A stretch of DNA of 54,322 bases from Gammaproteobacteria bacterium (GCA_030066085.1 JASJCI010000019.1:1-54322); one strand, 5' to 3'; positions 25,925 to 35,300 are shown, numbered from the stretch's first letter. A program made the numbers and translations. The notes: generated by a model from the sequence alone, not told the origin.

Positions 25925-27631
25925 ATGGCACAGGCCAATCTCAAATCAGGACCGGCCGACAAGCGCGGCAAACGCGGCCGCGGCAGGATCAAGGGCCGGG
26001 TCGTCGACCTCAACGCGCTGCTCGAGGTTCAGTCACTGCTCGGTGACGCGCCGCGCAGGCGCGATCTGTTGATCGAACACCTGCACAAGATCCAGGATCG
26101 TTACGGGCACCTGTCGGCAGCGCACCTGACCGCGCTGGCGAACGAGATGAAGCTCGCGACCACCGAGGTCTACGAGGTGGCGAGCTTTTACCATCACTTC
26201 GACGTCGTGCGCGAAGGTGACAGCGCGCCGCCGGAGCTGACCGTGCGCGTGTGCGATTCGGTCAGCTGCGAAATGGCCGGTGCCGAGGACCTGATCGCCG
26301 CGCTCGAAAGCGGTCTCGGCGACGGCGTGCGCGTGCAGCGCGTGCCCTGCGTCGGCCGCTGCGACAAGGCGCCGGTGGCGGTGGTGCGGCAGTATACCGT
26401 CGATAACGCCGATACGGACGCGGTCAGGGCCGCGGTCGACGGTGGCCAGCGCGAGCAGCCGCTGCCGCAAGACTGTATCTACTTCGACGACTACCGCCAG
26501 AACGGCGGTTACGCGCTGTACGACCGCCTGCTCGCCGGCGAGATCAGTGGCGACCAGATCATCGAAACCCTGTCGGGTACCCAGCTGCGCGGACTCGGTG
26601 GCGCCGGCTTCCCGGTCGGGCGCAAGTGGGGCATCCTGCGCGATCAGCCGGCGCCGCGGATGTGCGCGATCAACATCGACGAGGGTGAGCCGGGTACCTT
26701 CAAGGATCGCTACTACATGCTGTCCGATCCGCATCGTTTTCTCGAGGGTATGCTGATCGCGGCGCAGGTCATCGGTATCGACGCCTGCTACATCTATATC
26801 CGCGACGAGTACCCGTCGGTGATCGCGGTGCTCGAGCGCTGTGTCGACGAGCTGCGCGCGAAGTCGGGTTACGCACTGCCGCATATCGAGATCCGGCGCG
26901 GCGCCGGCGCCTACATCTGCGGTGAAGAGTCGGCCATGATCGAGTCGATCGAAGGTAAACGCGGCATGCCGCGCTTGCGCCCGCCCTATGTCGCGCAGGT
27001 CGGCCTGTTCGGCCGGCCGACGCTGGAGCACAACTGCGAATCGCTGTTCTGGATTCGCGACGTGGTCGACAAGGGCCCGGAGTGGTTCGACTCGCAGGGC
27101 CGTAACGGGCGCAAGGGCCTGCGCAGCTTTTCGGTATCCGGGCGCGTCAACAAGCCGGGCGTGCATCTCGCGCCGGCGGGCATCACGATCCGCGAACTGA
27201 TCGAGGAATACTGCGGCGGCATGCTGGACGGCCACCGCTTTTACGGCTATTTTCCGGGCGGGGCGTCGGGCGGCATCCTGCCGGCGAGCCTCGGCGATAT
27301 TCCGCTCGACTTCGACACGCTGCAGGAATACGGCTGCTTCATCGGTTCGGCCGCGGTAGTGGTGCTGTCCGACCAGGACAGCGCGAAGCAGGCCGCGCTG
27401 ACGTCGATGAAATTTTTCGCGCACGAATCCTGCGGTCAGTGTACGCCCTGCCGCGTCGGCTGCGACAAGGCGGTCAGCATCATGCAGACCGGCGACTGGG
27501 ATATCGAACAGTTGAACGACCTGTCGACCGTGATGGTCGACGCATCGATCTGCGGCCTCGGCCAGGCCGCGCCGAACCCGATCCAGTGCGTGATCAAGTA
27601 CTTCCCGCACGAACTCGGTATCGAGGAGTAG
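25925..27631 (+). CDS. NAD-dependent formate dehydrogenase beta subunit (NuoE-NuoF fusion)
   Basis: Diaphorase subunit of 568 residues that passes electrons from formate oxidation to NAD+. Residues about 30-170 are NuoE-like with [2Fe-2S] cysteines in VCDSVSC and PCVGRC. From about 200 on it is NuoF-like: the FMN loop GLGGAGFPVGRKWG at about 223, the NADH-site block DEGEPGTFKDR, then ICGEESAMIESIEG, and the [4Fe-4S] motif CGQCTPCRVGC at about 502. Length and fusion match the beta subunit of Methylobacterium FDH1 (about 570 residues), where FdsG and FdsB are joined. The alpha subunit gene starts six bases after the stop codon. Confidence 0.92.
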   Translation: MAQANLKSGPADKRGKRGRGRIKGRVVDLNALLEVQSLLGDAPRRRDLLIEHLHKIQDRYGHLSAAHLTALANEMKLATTEVYEVASFYHHFDVVREGDSAPPELTVRVCDSVSCEMAGAEDLIAALESGLGDGVRVQRVPCVGRCDKAPVAVVRQYTVDNADTDAVRAAVDGGQREQPLPQDCIYFDDYRQNGGYALYDRLLAGEISGDQIIETLSGTQLRGLGGAGFPVGRKWGILRDQPAPRMCAINIDEGEPGTFKDRYYMLSDPHRFLEGMLIAAQVIGIDACYIYIRDEYPSVIAVLERCVDELRAKSGYALPHIEIRRGAGAYICGEESAMIESIEGKRGMPRLRPPYVAQVGLFGRPTLEHNCESLFWIRDVVDKGPEWFDSQGRNGRKGLRSFSVSGRVNKPGVHLAPAGITIRELIEEYCGGMLDGHRFYGYFPGGASGGILPASLGDIPLDFDTLQEYGCFIGSAAVVVLSDQDSAKQAALTSMKFFAHESCGQCTPCRVGCDKAVSIMQTGDWDIEQLNDLSTVMVDASICGLGQAAPNPIQCVIKYFPHELGIEE

Positions 27632-27637
27632 AGAGTC

Positions 27638-30379
27638 ATGGCTGCCAATCCGGATAACATTTTCGAAACCATCGAGTTCACGCTCAACGGCCAGACCGTC
27701 GAAGCGCTGCCGGACGAGACTATCCTGCAGGCCGCGCAGCGTACCGGTACCGAGATCCCGCATCTCTGTTATACCGACGGCCTGCGCGCCGACGGCAACT
27801 GCCGCGCCTGCATGGTCGAGATCGACGGCGAGCGTGTATTGGCGCCGAGCTGCTGCCGCAACCCGAGCCCGGGCATGGTGGTCAACTCGGACAACGAGCG
27901 TGCGCGCAAGTCGCAGAAAATGGTGCTCGAGCTGCTGCTGTCCGACATGCCGGAAGACGCCTACACGCTCGACAACGAACTGACCTACTGGGCCGACAAG
28001 CTCGAGGTCGGCAGCCCGCGTTTCAAGCCGCGCCACCAGCCGCAAGCGGACCTGTCGCACCCGGCGATCGCGGTCAACCTCGACGCCTGCATCCAGTGCA
28101 CCCGCTGCCTGCGCGCCTGCCGCGAGGAACAGGTGAACGACGTCATCGGTCTCGCGCACCGCGGTCACCACGCCGAAATCGTGTTCGACATCGGCGATCC
28201 GATGGGTGAATCGTCCTGCGTCGCCTGCGGCGAATGTGTGGCTGCCTGTCCTACCGGCGCGCTGTCGAACGCGACCGGTGCGCACAAGGTCGAGGCCGAT
28301 CGCAAGGTCGAATCCGTCTGCCCCTACTGCGGCGTCGGCTGCCTGCTGACCTACCACGTGAAGGACGACAGGATCGTGCGCGTCGAGGGGCGTGACGGGC
28401 CGGCCAACTTCAGCCGTCTGTGCGTCAAGGGGCGCTACGGCTTCGATTACGTCAACCACCCGCAACGACTGATGAAGCCGCTGATCCGCAAGGAGGGCGT
28501 GCCCAAGGGACTCAACGAACACTTCGATCCGTCCGACCCGTCGAAGATGTTTCGCGAGGCCAGCTGGGACGAGGCGATGACGCTCGCGATCGGCGGCCTG
28601 AAGCAGATTCGCGATCAACACGGCGGCGCCGGCCTCGCGGGATTCGGCTCGGCCAAGGGCAGTAACGAGGAAGCCTACCTGTTCCAGAAGCTCGTGCGCA
28701 CCGGCTTCGGCACCAACAATGTCGATCACTGTACCCGCCTGTGCCACGCGTCCAGCGTTGCCGCGCTGCTCGAGGGTATCGGTTCGGGCGCGGTCTCGAA
28801 CCAGGTCGAGGACGTGCAGCACGCCGAGGTGTTCATCGTCATCGGCTCGAACCCGACCACCAATCACCCGGTGGCCGCCACCTTCATGAAGAACGCGATC
28901 AGGAACGGCAGCAAGCTGATCCTGATGGATCCGCGGCGGACCGACATGGCGCGCCACGCGACCCATTTCCTGCAGTTCAACCCGTCGACCGACGTGTCGT
29001 TGCTGAACTCGCTGCTGCACGTGATCGTCGACGAGGGCCTGACCGATGAAAACTTCATCGCCGAGCGCACCAGTCACTTCGAGGAAATCAGGGCCAACGT
29101 GGCCGACTACAGCCCGGAAAAGATGGAGTCGGTAACCGGCATTCCGGCCGCCACCGTACGCGAGGTCGCGCGCCTGTACGCAACCTCGAAAGCTTCGATG
29201 ATCTTCTGGGGCATGGGCATTTCGCAGCATATCCACGGCACCGACAATTCGCGCTGCCTGATCGCGCTGTCGATGATTACCGGCCAGGTCGGCCGCCCCG
29301 GCACCGGCCTGCACCCGCTGCGCGGTCAGAACAACGTGCAGGGCGCTTCCGACGCGGGCCTGATCCCGATGGTGTTCCCGGATTACCAGCGGGTCGACAA
29401 TCCGCAGGCGCACGCGTGGTTCAGCGAGTACTGGAACGCCGAGCTCGACGACAAGCCGGGCCTGACCGTGGTCGAAATCATGCACGCGGTGCTCGAGAAC
29501 CAGATCCGGGGCATGTACATCATGGGTGAGAACCCGGCCATGTCCGATCCGAACCTGAATCACGCGCGCGCGGCGCTGGCGGCGCTGGAGCACCTGGTGG
29601 TGCAGGACATGTTCCTGACCGAAACCGCGGCTTTCGCCGACGTCGTGCTGCCGGCATCCGGCTGGGCGGAAAAGGACGGCACCGTGTCCAACACCGACCG
29701 CCGCGTGCAGCTGGGCCGCGCCGCGGTGCCGCTGCCGGGCGAGGCGCGCCAGGACCTGTGGATTATTCGCGATATCGGCAAGGGCCTCGGCCTCGACTGG
29801 AATTACCAGCACGTGTCCGAGGTCTACGACGAAATGCGCGGCGCGATGAAGAGCATTACCGGCATCACCTGGGAGCGGTTGAATCAAAACCACTCGGTGA
29901 CCTATCCCTGCGACGATGCCGACGACCCGGGACAGGGCGTCGTGTTCATCGACGACTTCCCGACCGCCGACGGCCGTGCGCGGCTGGTGGCGGCGAAGGC
30001 GATTCCGCCGGACGAACAGCCGGACGACGAATTCCCGCTGATACTGATTACGGGGCGCCAGCTCGAGCACTGGCATACCGGTTCGATGACCCGCCGTGCA
30101 ACCGTGCTCGACGCGATCGAGCCGATGCCGGTGGTCTACGTCAACCAGAACGACCTGGCCAATCTCGGGGTCGAAGCCGGCAGCGAGATCGTCGCGCGCT
30201 CGCGCCGCGGCGAAATCCGCGCCTACGCGCGGCCCGACGGCGCGCTCAAGCAGGGCGAGGTGTTCATCCCGTTCTGCTACCACGAGGCGGCGGCCAACCT
30301 GCTGACCAACGAGGCGCTGGATCCGTTCGGCAAGATCCCCGAGTTCAAGTACTGCGCGATCAAGCTCGAAGCGGCCTAG
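27638..30379 (+). CDS. Formate dehydrogenase alpha subunit (Mo/W, NuoG-like N-terminus)
   Basis: Catalytic subunit of 913 residues oxidising formate to CO2 at a bis-pterin Mo or W centre. The N-terminus is NuoG-like: [2Fe-2S] cysteines C44, C55, C58 and C72. Two ferredoxin-type [4Fe-4S] motifs follow, CIQCTRCLRAC at 151-161 and CVACGECVAACP at 194-205. The FDH domain starts with its own cluster motif CPYCGVGC (228-235). By alignment with E. coli FdhF (Sec140-His) the active-site ligand is C369 in RLCHASS, followed by H370, so this is a cysteine rather than a selenocysteine enzyme. It completes a soluble NAD-linked FDH with the fused beta subunit. The accessory genes fdhD and fdsC/D and the gamma subunit are not present here. 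Confidence 0.93.
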   Translation: MAANPDNIFETIEFTLNGQTVEALPDETILQAAQRTGTEIPHLCYTDGLRADGNCRACMVEIDGERVLAPSCCRNPSPGMVVNSDNERARKSQKMVLELLLSDMPEDAYTLDNELTYWADKLEVGSPRFKPRHQPQADLSHPAIAVNLDACIQCTRCLRACREEQVNDVIGLAHRGHHAEIVFDIGDPMGESSCVACGECVAACPTGALSNATGAHKVEADRKVESVCPYCGVGCLLTYHVKDDRIVRVEGRDGPANFSRLCVKGRYGFDYVNHPQRLMKPLIRKEGVPKGLNEHFDPSDPSKMFREASWDEAMTLAIGGLKQIRDQHGGAGLAGFGSAKGSNEEAYLFQKLVRTGFGTNNVDHCTRLCHASSVAALLEGIGSGAVSNQVEDVQHAEVFIVIGSNPTTNHPVAATFMKNAIRNGSKLILMDPRRTDMARHATHFLQFNPSTDVSLLNSLLHVIVDEGLTDENFIAERTSHFEEIRANVADYSPEKMESVTGIPAATVREVARLYATSKASMIFWGMGISQHIHGTDNSRCLIALSMITGQVGRPGTGLHPLRGQNNVQGASDAGLIPMVFPDYQRVDNPQAHAWFSEYWNAELDDKPGLTVVEIMHAVLENQIRGMYIMGENPAMSDPNLNHARAALAALEHLVVQDMFLTETAAFADVVLPASGWAEKDGTVSNTDRRVQLGRAAVPLPGEARQDLWIIRDIGKGLGLDWNYQHVSEVYDEMRGAMKSITGITWERLNQNHSVTYPCDDADDPGQGVVFIDDFPTADGRARLVAAKAIPPDEQPDDEFPLILITGRQLEHWHTGSMTRRATVLDAIEPMPVVYVNQNDLANLGVEAGSEIVARSRRGEIRAYARPDGALKQGEVFIPFCYHEAAANLLTNEALDPFGKIPEFKYCAIKLEAA

Positions 30380-30413
30380 GCTTGCCAGGCACGGGTTTCC
30401 TGCCAGGGCCGGG

Positions 30414-30700
30414 TTTCCCGCAGGGCTCGCAGAGAACGCAGAGATTCGCCGAGGTTTATTGCTGGTTTATTCGGGGGTGCTGAGTGATTTCCGCCGTTAC
30501 GGATCACTCGCCCCTCGCCGCCGTCATTCCCGCGCAAGCGGGAATCTCCAGGCGCATGTTTCTGCGGCAGGTTCCGGATCGCGGGACCGCCGCTTACGCG
30601 CAAATGACTCGGGCCGCGGTCAAGGTGTGGGGAGATGGATCAACTATCCAGTCCCAATTCCCCGCGAAACTCCGCGCACCTCTGCGTCCTCTGCGGGAAA
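30414..30700. repeat. Element bounded by imperfect ~40-bp inverted repeats
   Basis: The left end reads TTTCCCGCAGGGCTCGCAGA and on to about 30460. The right end (about 30660-30700), read on the minus strand, begins TTTCCCGCAGAGGACGCAGA. The two ends share the CGCAGAG-ACGCAGAG core in opposite orientation. The 290-bp interval contains no gene but does contain palindromic copy D. The layout is that of a small non-autonomous (MITE-like) insertion. I saw no target-site duplication. The remainder of 30380-30728 holds nothing else. Confidence 0.5.
30523..30608. repeat. Composite palindromic repeat, copy D
   Basis: Bounded by GTCAT (30523-30527) and ATGAC (30604-30608), like copies B and C. The left hairpin ATTCCCGC-gcaa-GCGGGAAT (30526-30545) is perfect. 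The right hairpin is degenerate. Confidence 0.7.
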
Positions 30701-30728
30701 CGAATACTGAAGCGCAGCGTGGTCGGGA

Positions 30729-31715
30729 TCAGGCGCCGATGTCGAACACGATCTTGCCGAAATGGCCGCCGGTTTCCATCATGCGGTGGGCTTCGCCGGC
30801 CTCGGCCAGCGGAAAGCGTGCGCTGATCTCGGGTTCGATGCGGCCGTCGGCGAACAGCGGCATGACCGTCGCCTCGAATTCGGCGATGATCGCCGCCTTT
30901 TCCGCCAGCGGGCGCGAGCGCAGCACCGAGCCGATGATCCGCTGCCGTTTCACCATCATCGTCGCCAGGTTGAGCTCGGCCTTGATTCCGCCCATCACAC
31001 CAATCAGCATCAGGGTACCGGCGCGCGCCAGCGATTTCATGTTCGACTCGAGATACCTCGCGCCGATGTGGTCGAGGATGACGTCGACGCCGCGCTTGTC
31101 GGTCAGGCGGGCGATCTCGGCGGCAAAATCCTGCTCGCGGTAGTCGATCACGTGCTCGGCACCCTGCGCGCGCACGCGCTCGAGCTTGCCGCTCGACGCG
31201 GTGACGAACAGGGTGGTTGCCGGGGTCAACGCCTTGCACAGCTGGATCGCCGCGGTCGCGACACCACCGCCGCCGCCGTGGATCAGCGCCGCCGACTTGT
31301 CCTGCACCTCGCCGAGCATGAACAGGTTGAGGTAGGCGGTGATGTAGGTTTCGCAGATACAGGCGGCCTGCTCGAAGCTGACCGTGTCCGGGATCGCCAT
31401 CGCGTGCGACTCGTAGGCCACCGCGTACTCGGCATAGCCGCCGCCACCGACCAGGGCAACCACGCGGTCACCGGGTTGAAAGCGCTGCACCCCGGCGCCG
31501 ACGCTTTCGACCACGCCGGCTATTTCGAGGCCCAGGATCTCCGAATCCCCGGGCGGCGGCGGGTAATTACCCTGCCGCTGAATCACGTCCGGCCGGTTGA
31601 CCGACGAATTCACGACCCTGACCAGCAGCTGGTCGTCGCCGGCCGCGGGTATCTCGACTTCGCCGAGTGACATGACCTCGGGACCGCCGAATTCGCTCAG
31701 GATAATTGCCTTCAT
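30729..31715 (-). CDS. NADPH:quinone oxidoreductase, PIG3/zinc-less MDR family
   Basis: Medium-chain reductase of 328 residues. The N-terminal GroES-like domain (IILSEFGGPEVMSLGEVE, LGLEIAGVVESVG, FQPGDRVVAL) lacks the zinc-binding cysteines of alcohol dehydrogenases. The Rossmann domain carries a glycine-rich loop HGGGGGVATAAIQL where AXXGGVG is usual. These features match the PIG3-type quinone oxidoreductases, which reduce quinones by one electron with NADPH. It lies 24 bp after the gamma-glutamyltransferase gene on the same strand, so they may be co-transcribed. The physiological acceptor is unknown. Confidence 0.88.
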   Translation of the reverse strand: MKAIILSEFGGPEVMSLGEVEIPAAGDDQLLVRVVNSSVNRPDVIQRQGNYPPPPGDSEILGLEIAGVVESVGAGVQRFQPGDRVVALVGGGGYAEYAVAYESHAMAIPDTVSFEQAACICETYITAYLNLFMLGEVQDKSAALIHGGGGGVATAAIQLCKALTPATTLFVTASSGKLERVRAQGAEHVIDYREQDFAAEIARLTDKRGVDVILDHIGARYLESNMKSLARAGTLMLIGVMGGIKAELNLATMMVKRQRIIGSVLRSRPLAEKAAIIAEFEATVMPLFADGRIEPEISARFPLAEAGEAHRMMETGGHFGKIVFDIGA

Positions 31716-31739
31716 AATGTATTACCGTCTTCCAACCTG

Positions 31740-33329
31740 TCAGTAACCGAGCGCGCAGCCATCCTTGCGCGGATCCGAACCACCGACGAGAACACCCTTG
31801 TCCCAGTCGACCACGATTCCCTGGCCGCCGCCGTGCGGGCCGTCGAGTTCGACGACCTTGTGGCCCTTGTCGGCGAGGCCCTTGCGCGTCGCGACCGGGA
31901 TGCCGACCTCGACGTCGAGTACGCCGTCGTAGAGCAGGAAGCGCGCGGCGTCGAGCGCCTGCTGGATGTCCATACCGTAGTCGATCCAGTTCGACAGCAC
32001 GTAGGTCTGCCCCATCGCCTGGTACTGGCCGCCCATGACACCGAAACCGAGCACCGGTTTACCGTCGCGGTAAACCACCGCGGGGATGATCGTGTGCATC
32101 GGCCGCTTGCCGGGCTGCAGTCGATTGAAATGGCCTTCCTCGAGCACAAAACCGGCGCCGCGGTTCTGCAGGCTGATACCGGTATTGCCGGCAACCAGGC
32201 CGCTGCCGAAGGAGAAAAAGGTGCTGTTGATGCACGAGCAGACGTTGCGGTCCCGGTCGACGACCGTCAGGTAAACGGTGTCGGGATGCTTCGGCAGCGC
32301 CGATGCCACCGGTTGCGCCAGCGCGCGCTGCATATCGATACGCGCGAACTGCGCGCGGGCAAATTCCTCGGATAACAGCTGCTCGACCGGAACCTCGGCA
32401 AAGGCGGGATCGGCAACATAGCGGTCGCGTTCGGCCATCGCCAGGGTAAACGCCTCGCTCAGCAGGTGGACGTGGTCGGGCGAATGGTAGGGCAGATCGC
32501 CGACCCGGGTCTGTTCGAGAATGTTCAGCGCCATCAACACGGTGATGCCCTGCGCGTTGGGCGGAATCTCGCAGACCTCGTAACCGCGGTAAGTGTCGCG
32601 CACCGGCTCGACCCATTCCGACTCGTGCGCGGCGAAGTCGTCCAGGCTTAGCAGGCCGTCGACACTCTGGCTGTAGCGCACGATTTCTTCCGCGATCGCG
32701 CCGCGGTAGAAGGCTTCGCTGCCGCCCGCGGCAATCGTGCGCAGGCTGCGCGCCAGGTCGGGCTGGCGATGAATCGTGCCCGCGGCAGGCGCGCGCCCGT
32801 CGACCAGGTAAGCCGCGCTCGCCTCGGGCGTCTGCGCCAGCAGCGCTTCGCATTTCTGCCAGTTCCACGCGATCACCGGCGACACCGCGTAGCCCTGCTC
32901 GGCGTAATCGATCGCGGGCTGCAGCAGGGCCTCGAAGTCGAGCGCGCCGAAACGCTGGCTGGCCTGGTACCAGGCGTCGATCGCGCCCGGCACGGTTACG
33001 CTGTGAATACCCTGTTCCGGCATCTGCGTATGGCCGCGTGCGCGCAGCGCGTCGATGCTGGCCGCGGCCGCTGAGCGGCCGCTGCCGTTGAGCGCGTGCA
33101 AGCGGTCCTCGGCGGCCTGGTGGTAGAGCATGTAACAGTCGCCACCGATGCCGGCCGAATAGGATTCGACCACGGCGAGCGTGGCGCTGGCGGCGATGGC
33201 CGCGTCCATTGCGTTGCCGCCTTCGCGCAGGATCCGGATCGCGGTCTCGGTGGCAAGCGGTTGGCTGGTCGCGGCCATGCCGTTGGTGGCATACACCGGC
33301 GAGCGGCCGGGAAGCTGGTGATTTCGCAT
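31740..33329 (-). CDS. Gamma-glutamyltransferase family protein
   Basis: Ntn-hydrolase precursor of 529 residues. The large-subunit part holds GGNAMDAAIAASATLAVVES and SAGIGGDCYMLYH near the start, and FYRGAIAEEIV in the middle. The autoprocessing threonine is probably the one in DTVYLTVVDRDRN, with the small-subunit motifs INSTFFSFGSG, GKRPMHTIIPA and GPHGGGQG after it. Family members hydrolyse gamma-glutamyl bonds of glutathione or related amides, or act as cephalosporin acylases. The start at 33329 (MRNHQLPG) is used because it opens directly into the conserved domain. There is no obvious signal peptide, so it is probably cytoplasmic, unlike E. coli Ggt. Confidence 0.88.
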   Translation of the reverse strand: MRNHQLPGRSPVYATNGMAATSQPLATETAIRILREGGNAMDAAIAASATLAVVESYSAGIGGDCYMLYHQAAEDRLHALNGSGRSAAAASIDALRARGHTQMPEQGIHSVTVPGAIDAWYQASQRFGALDFEALLQPAIDYAEQGYAVSPVIAWNWQKCEALLAQTPEASAAYLVDGRAPAAGTIHRQPDLARSLRTIAAGGSEAFYRGAIAEEIVRYSQSVDGLLSLDDFAAHESEWVEPVRDTYRGYEVCEIPPNAQGITVLMALNILEQTRVGDLPYHSPDHVHLLSEAFTLAMAERDRYVADPAFAEVPVEQLLSEEFARAQFARIDMQRALAQPVASALPKHPDTVYLTVVDRDRNVCSCINSTFFSFGSGLVAGNTGISLQNRGAGFVLEEGHFNRLQPGKRPMHTIIPAVVYRDGKPVLGFGVMGGQYQAMGQTYVLSNWIDYGMDIQQALDAARFLLYDGVLDVEVGIPVATRKGLADKGHKVVELDGPHGGGQGIVVDWDKGVLVGGSDPRKDGCALGY

Positions 33330-33446
33330 GCGGTTCTCGTTGTCGGGCAGGCTCGCCCAAAGGAGACGATTATAACGCTTTTCGCTGCCCCGCGGCACGG
33401 CGCCGGCGCGTTGCGCGCGCGGTTTTCCACCCGCGAGTCTGGTAAA

Positions 33447-35300
33447 ATGACGATCTGCGTGCAACCGGGTATCTTCTCCGCGAACATGACGACGGCGACT
33501 CTCGACCACGACGAACAGGACGCCGGTGCCTGGCAGCCCGGCATTCGCTCGGCGCTACCCGCCGAGTACCTGCCGCTGTCGACGCTGTACCGCCCGGAGA
33601 ACGTTTCCACCGATCTCGACGCGGTGCGTGAGCTGCACGGTTTCACCGGCCTGCCGATGGAGCAGCTCGTTCGCTTTCGCCCCGAGCGGCTGGTCGTGCA
33701 CGAGCTGCTGATTCGCGTATCGGCCGATATCTTCGTTACCGACGGTTCCCGCTACGAAGACCTCGGCGTCAATTTTCGCGGTGTCGTCGACCGCATTCTG
33801 TCGACCTACATCGAGCCGCACATGGCGGCAATCCTGGCCGATTTCGACTCGCTGCGCGAAAACGCGCTGGCGCTGGCGACCACCGAGCTCGAGCGCCTGT
33901 CGACAACAGCGGATACGCCCGCGCCCGCCGAAGCACGCGGATTCAGCCTCGGGCGCCTGTTCGGCCGCAAACCGCGGCCGCCGGCACGCGCGCCGGTCGA
34001 AAGTCTCGAGCAGCGGCACGCCAACCTCGTTGCCGACTGGAAGCAGCGCTCCGGGGCGGACAGCGATGCGCTCGCGCGCGCGGTCTGCGATGCGCTCGCC
34101 CGTCTCGGCAACGCGCTATTGATCAAGCACGGCCGTATCGTCGGCGCCCCGGACCTGCTGGCGACGCTGGCCAGCGGGATGGTCTGTAACCGCCACGGCA
34201 GCGAAACCATCGGCGAGGCCATTGCGCCGCTGGTCATGCAGGCCGCGGCCGCCGAGGGTTACCGCGTGCTGCCGGTGCAGGCAGAGCCGGTGGTGGTCAA
34301 CGTCAAGGGCGCCTCGGCATCGGGCAAGAGCACCATGCGGCCGCTGCAACGCCTGCACGTCGAGCGGCTCGGCCTGCAGTGGGAGGATTTTGCCCTGATC
34401 AGCCCGGATATCTGGCGCAAGTACCTGCTCGACTACGATTCGCTGGGCGAAGCCGCCAGGTACGCCGGCACGCTGACCGGTGACGAAGTCCCGATCATCG
34501 ACGCCAGGCTCGACCGCTACATCGCCAACAAGGCGGCCGAGGGTCGGCTCTCGCACCTGCTGATCGACCGCTTTCGCTTCGACAGTTTTGCCCCCAGCCC
34601 GGGCTCGGAGGAGGGCAGTAACCTGCTGACCCGCTTCGGCCACACCGTGTACATGATCTTCATGGTGACACCGCCGGCGTCGACCGTCGAGCGCGCCTGG
34701 CTGCGCGGCCTGCAGGTCGGGCGTTTCAAGGCGGTGGATGACCTGCTGTATCACAATATCGAGGCCTTCACCGGCATCCCGGTGCTGTTTTTCACCTGGG
34801 CCCTGCATCGCGACAAGCGCGTCTACTACGAGTTTCTCGACAACAGCGTGCCGCACAAGCAGTCACCGCGCACGATAGCATTCGGCATGAACGGTGCAAT
34901 GTACGTGGTCGATTTCAAGTGTATGCTCGACATCGTGCGCTATACCAAGATCCGCATCGACGCGAGCCGCCCGGAAGACGTCTATCCCGGCGACGAGGCG
35001 ATGGCGCCGGAGCAGAACACCGGCTTCATCGAGCAGTGTGCGGCCCGGATTCCGCGTATCGGTTTCGTCGATCGCCACAGCGGCAGGATCTACGCCGAGA
35101 TGGAAGCGGGGCAGCTGCGCTGGATCGACCGCGAGCTGTTTGCGCGCGTGCGCGAAGACGCGGATGCGCGTGCGGCGCTGGATGCAATCGCGCCGGAAGT
35201 CGTCGCCGACCTCGCCAGGGTCGCAGCCGCCAGTGCCAAACCGCTACCGGTCGAGGCGTTGAGTCATATCATGGGCGAACTGCTGCCGGAACAGGCGTAG
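33447..35300 (+). CDS. P-loop kinase-like protein of unknown function
   Basis: Protein of 617 residues that I cannot assign to a named family. A Walker A motif, GASASGKST, lies at about residues 288-296, followed by ISPDIWRKYLLDY and LLIDRFRFDS, which recalls the small-molecule/zeta-toxin-like kinase fold. The N-terminal 270 residues are helical and acidic with a basic linker (RLFGRKPRPPARAP). The C-terminal 170 residues contain FGMNGAMYVVDFKCMLDIVR. No signal or membrane segment is seen. An in-frame ATG at 33486 is an alternative start, and neither has a clear Shine-Dalgarno site. It is divergent from the gamma-glutamyltransferase gene and convergent with putA, so context gives no hint. Confidence 0.7.
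   Translation: MTICVQPGIFSANMTTATLDHDEQDAGAWQPGIRSALPAEYLPLSTLYRPENVSTDLDAVRELHGFTGLPMEQLVRFRPERLVVHELLIRVSADIFVTDGSRYEDLGVNFRGVVDRILSTYIEPHMAAILADFDSLRENALALATTELERLSTTADTPAPAEARGFSLGRLFGRKPRPPARAPVESLEQRHANLVADWKQRSGADSDALARAVCDALARLGNALLIKHGRIVGAPDLLATLASGMVCNRHGSETIGEAIAPLVMQAAAAEGYRVLPVQAEPVVVNVKGASASGKSTMRPLQRLHVERLGLQWEDFALISPDIWRKYLLDYDSLGEAARYAGTLTGDEVPIIDARLDRYIANKAAEGRLSHLLIDRFRFDSFAPSPGSEEGSNLLTRFGHTVYMIFMVTPPASTVERAWLRGLQVGRFKAVDDLLYHNIEAFTGIPVLFFTWALHRDKRVYYEFLDNSVPHKQSPRTIAFGMNGAMYVVDFKCMLDIVRYTKIRIDASRPEDVYPGDEAMAPEQNTGFIEQCAARIPRIGFVDRHSGRIYAEMEAGQLRWIDRELFARVREDADARAALDAIAPEVVADLARVAAASAKPLPVEALSHIMGELLPEQA

Noticed and set aside
26033-30283. 1416-codon open frame on the minus strand
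   Set aside because: Antisense shadow of both formate dehydrogenase genes, which have complete cofactor motifs on the plus strand.
8051-30608. CRISPR array
   Set aside because: The palindromic repeats are single, kilobases apart and have no spacers between copies. No cas genes are present.
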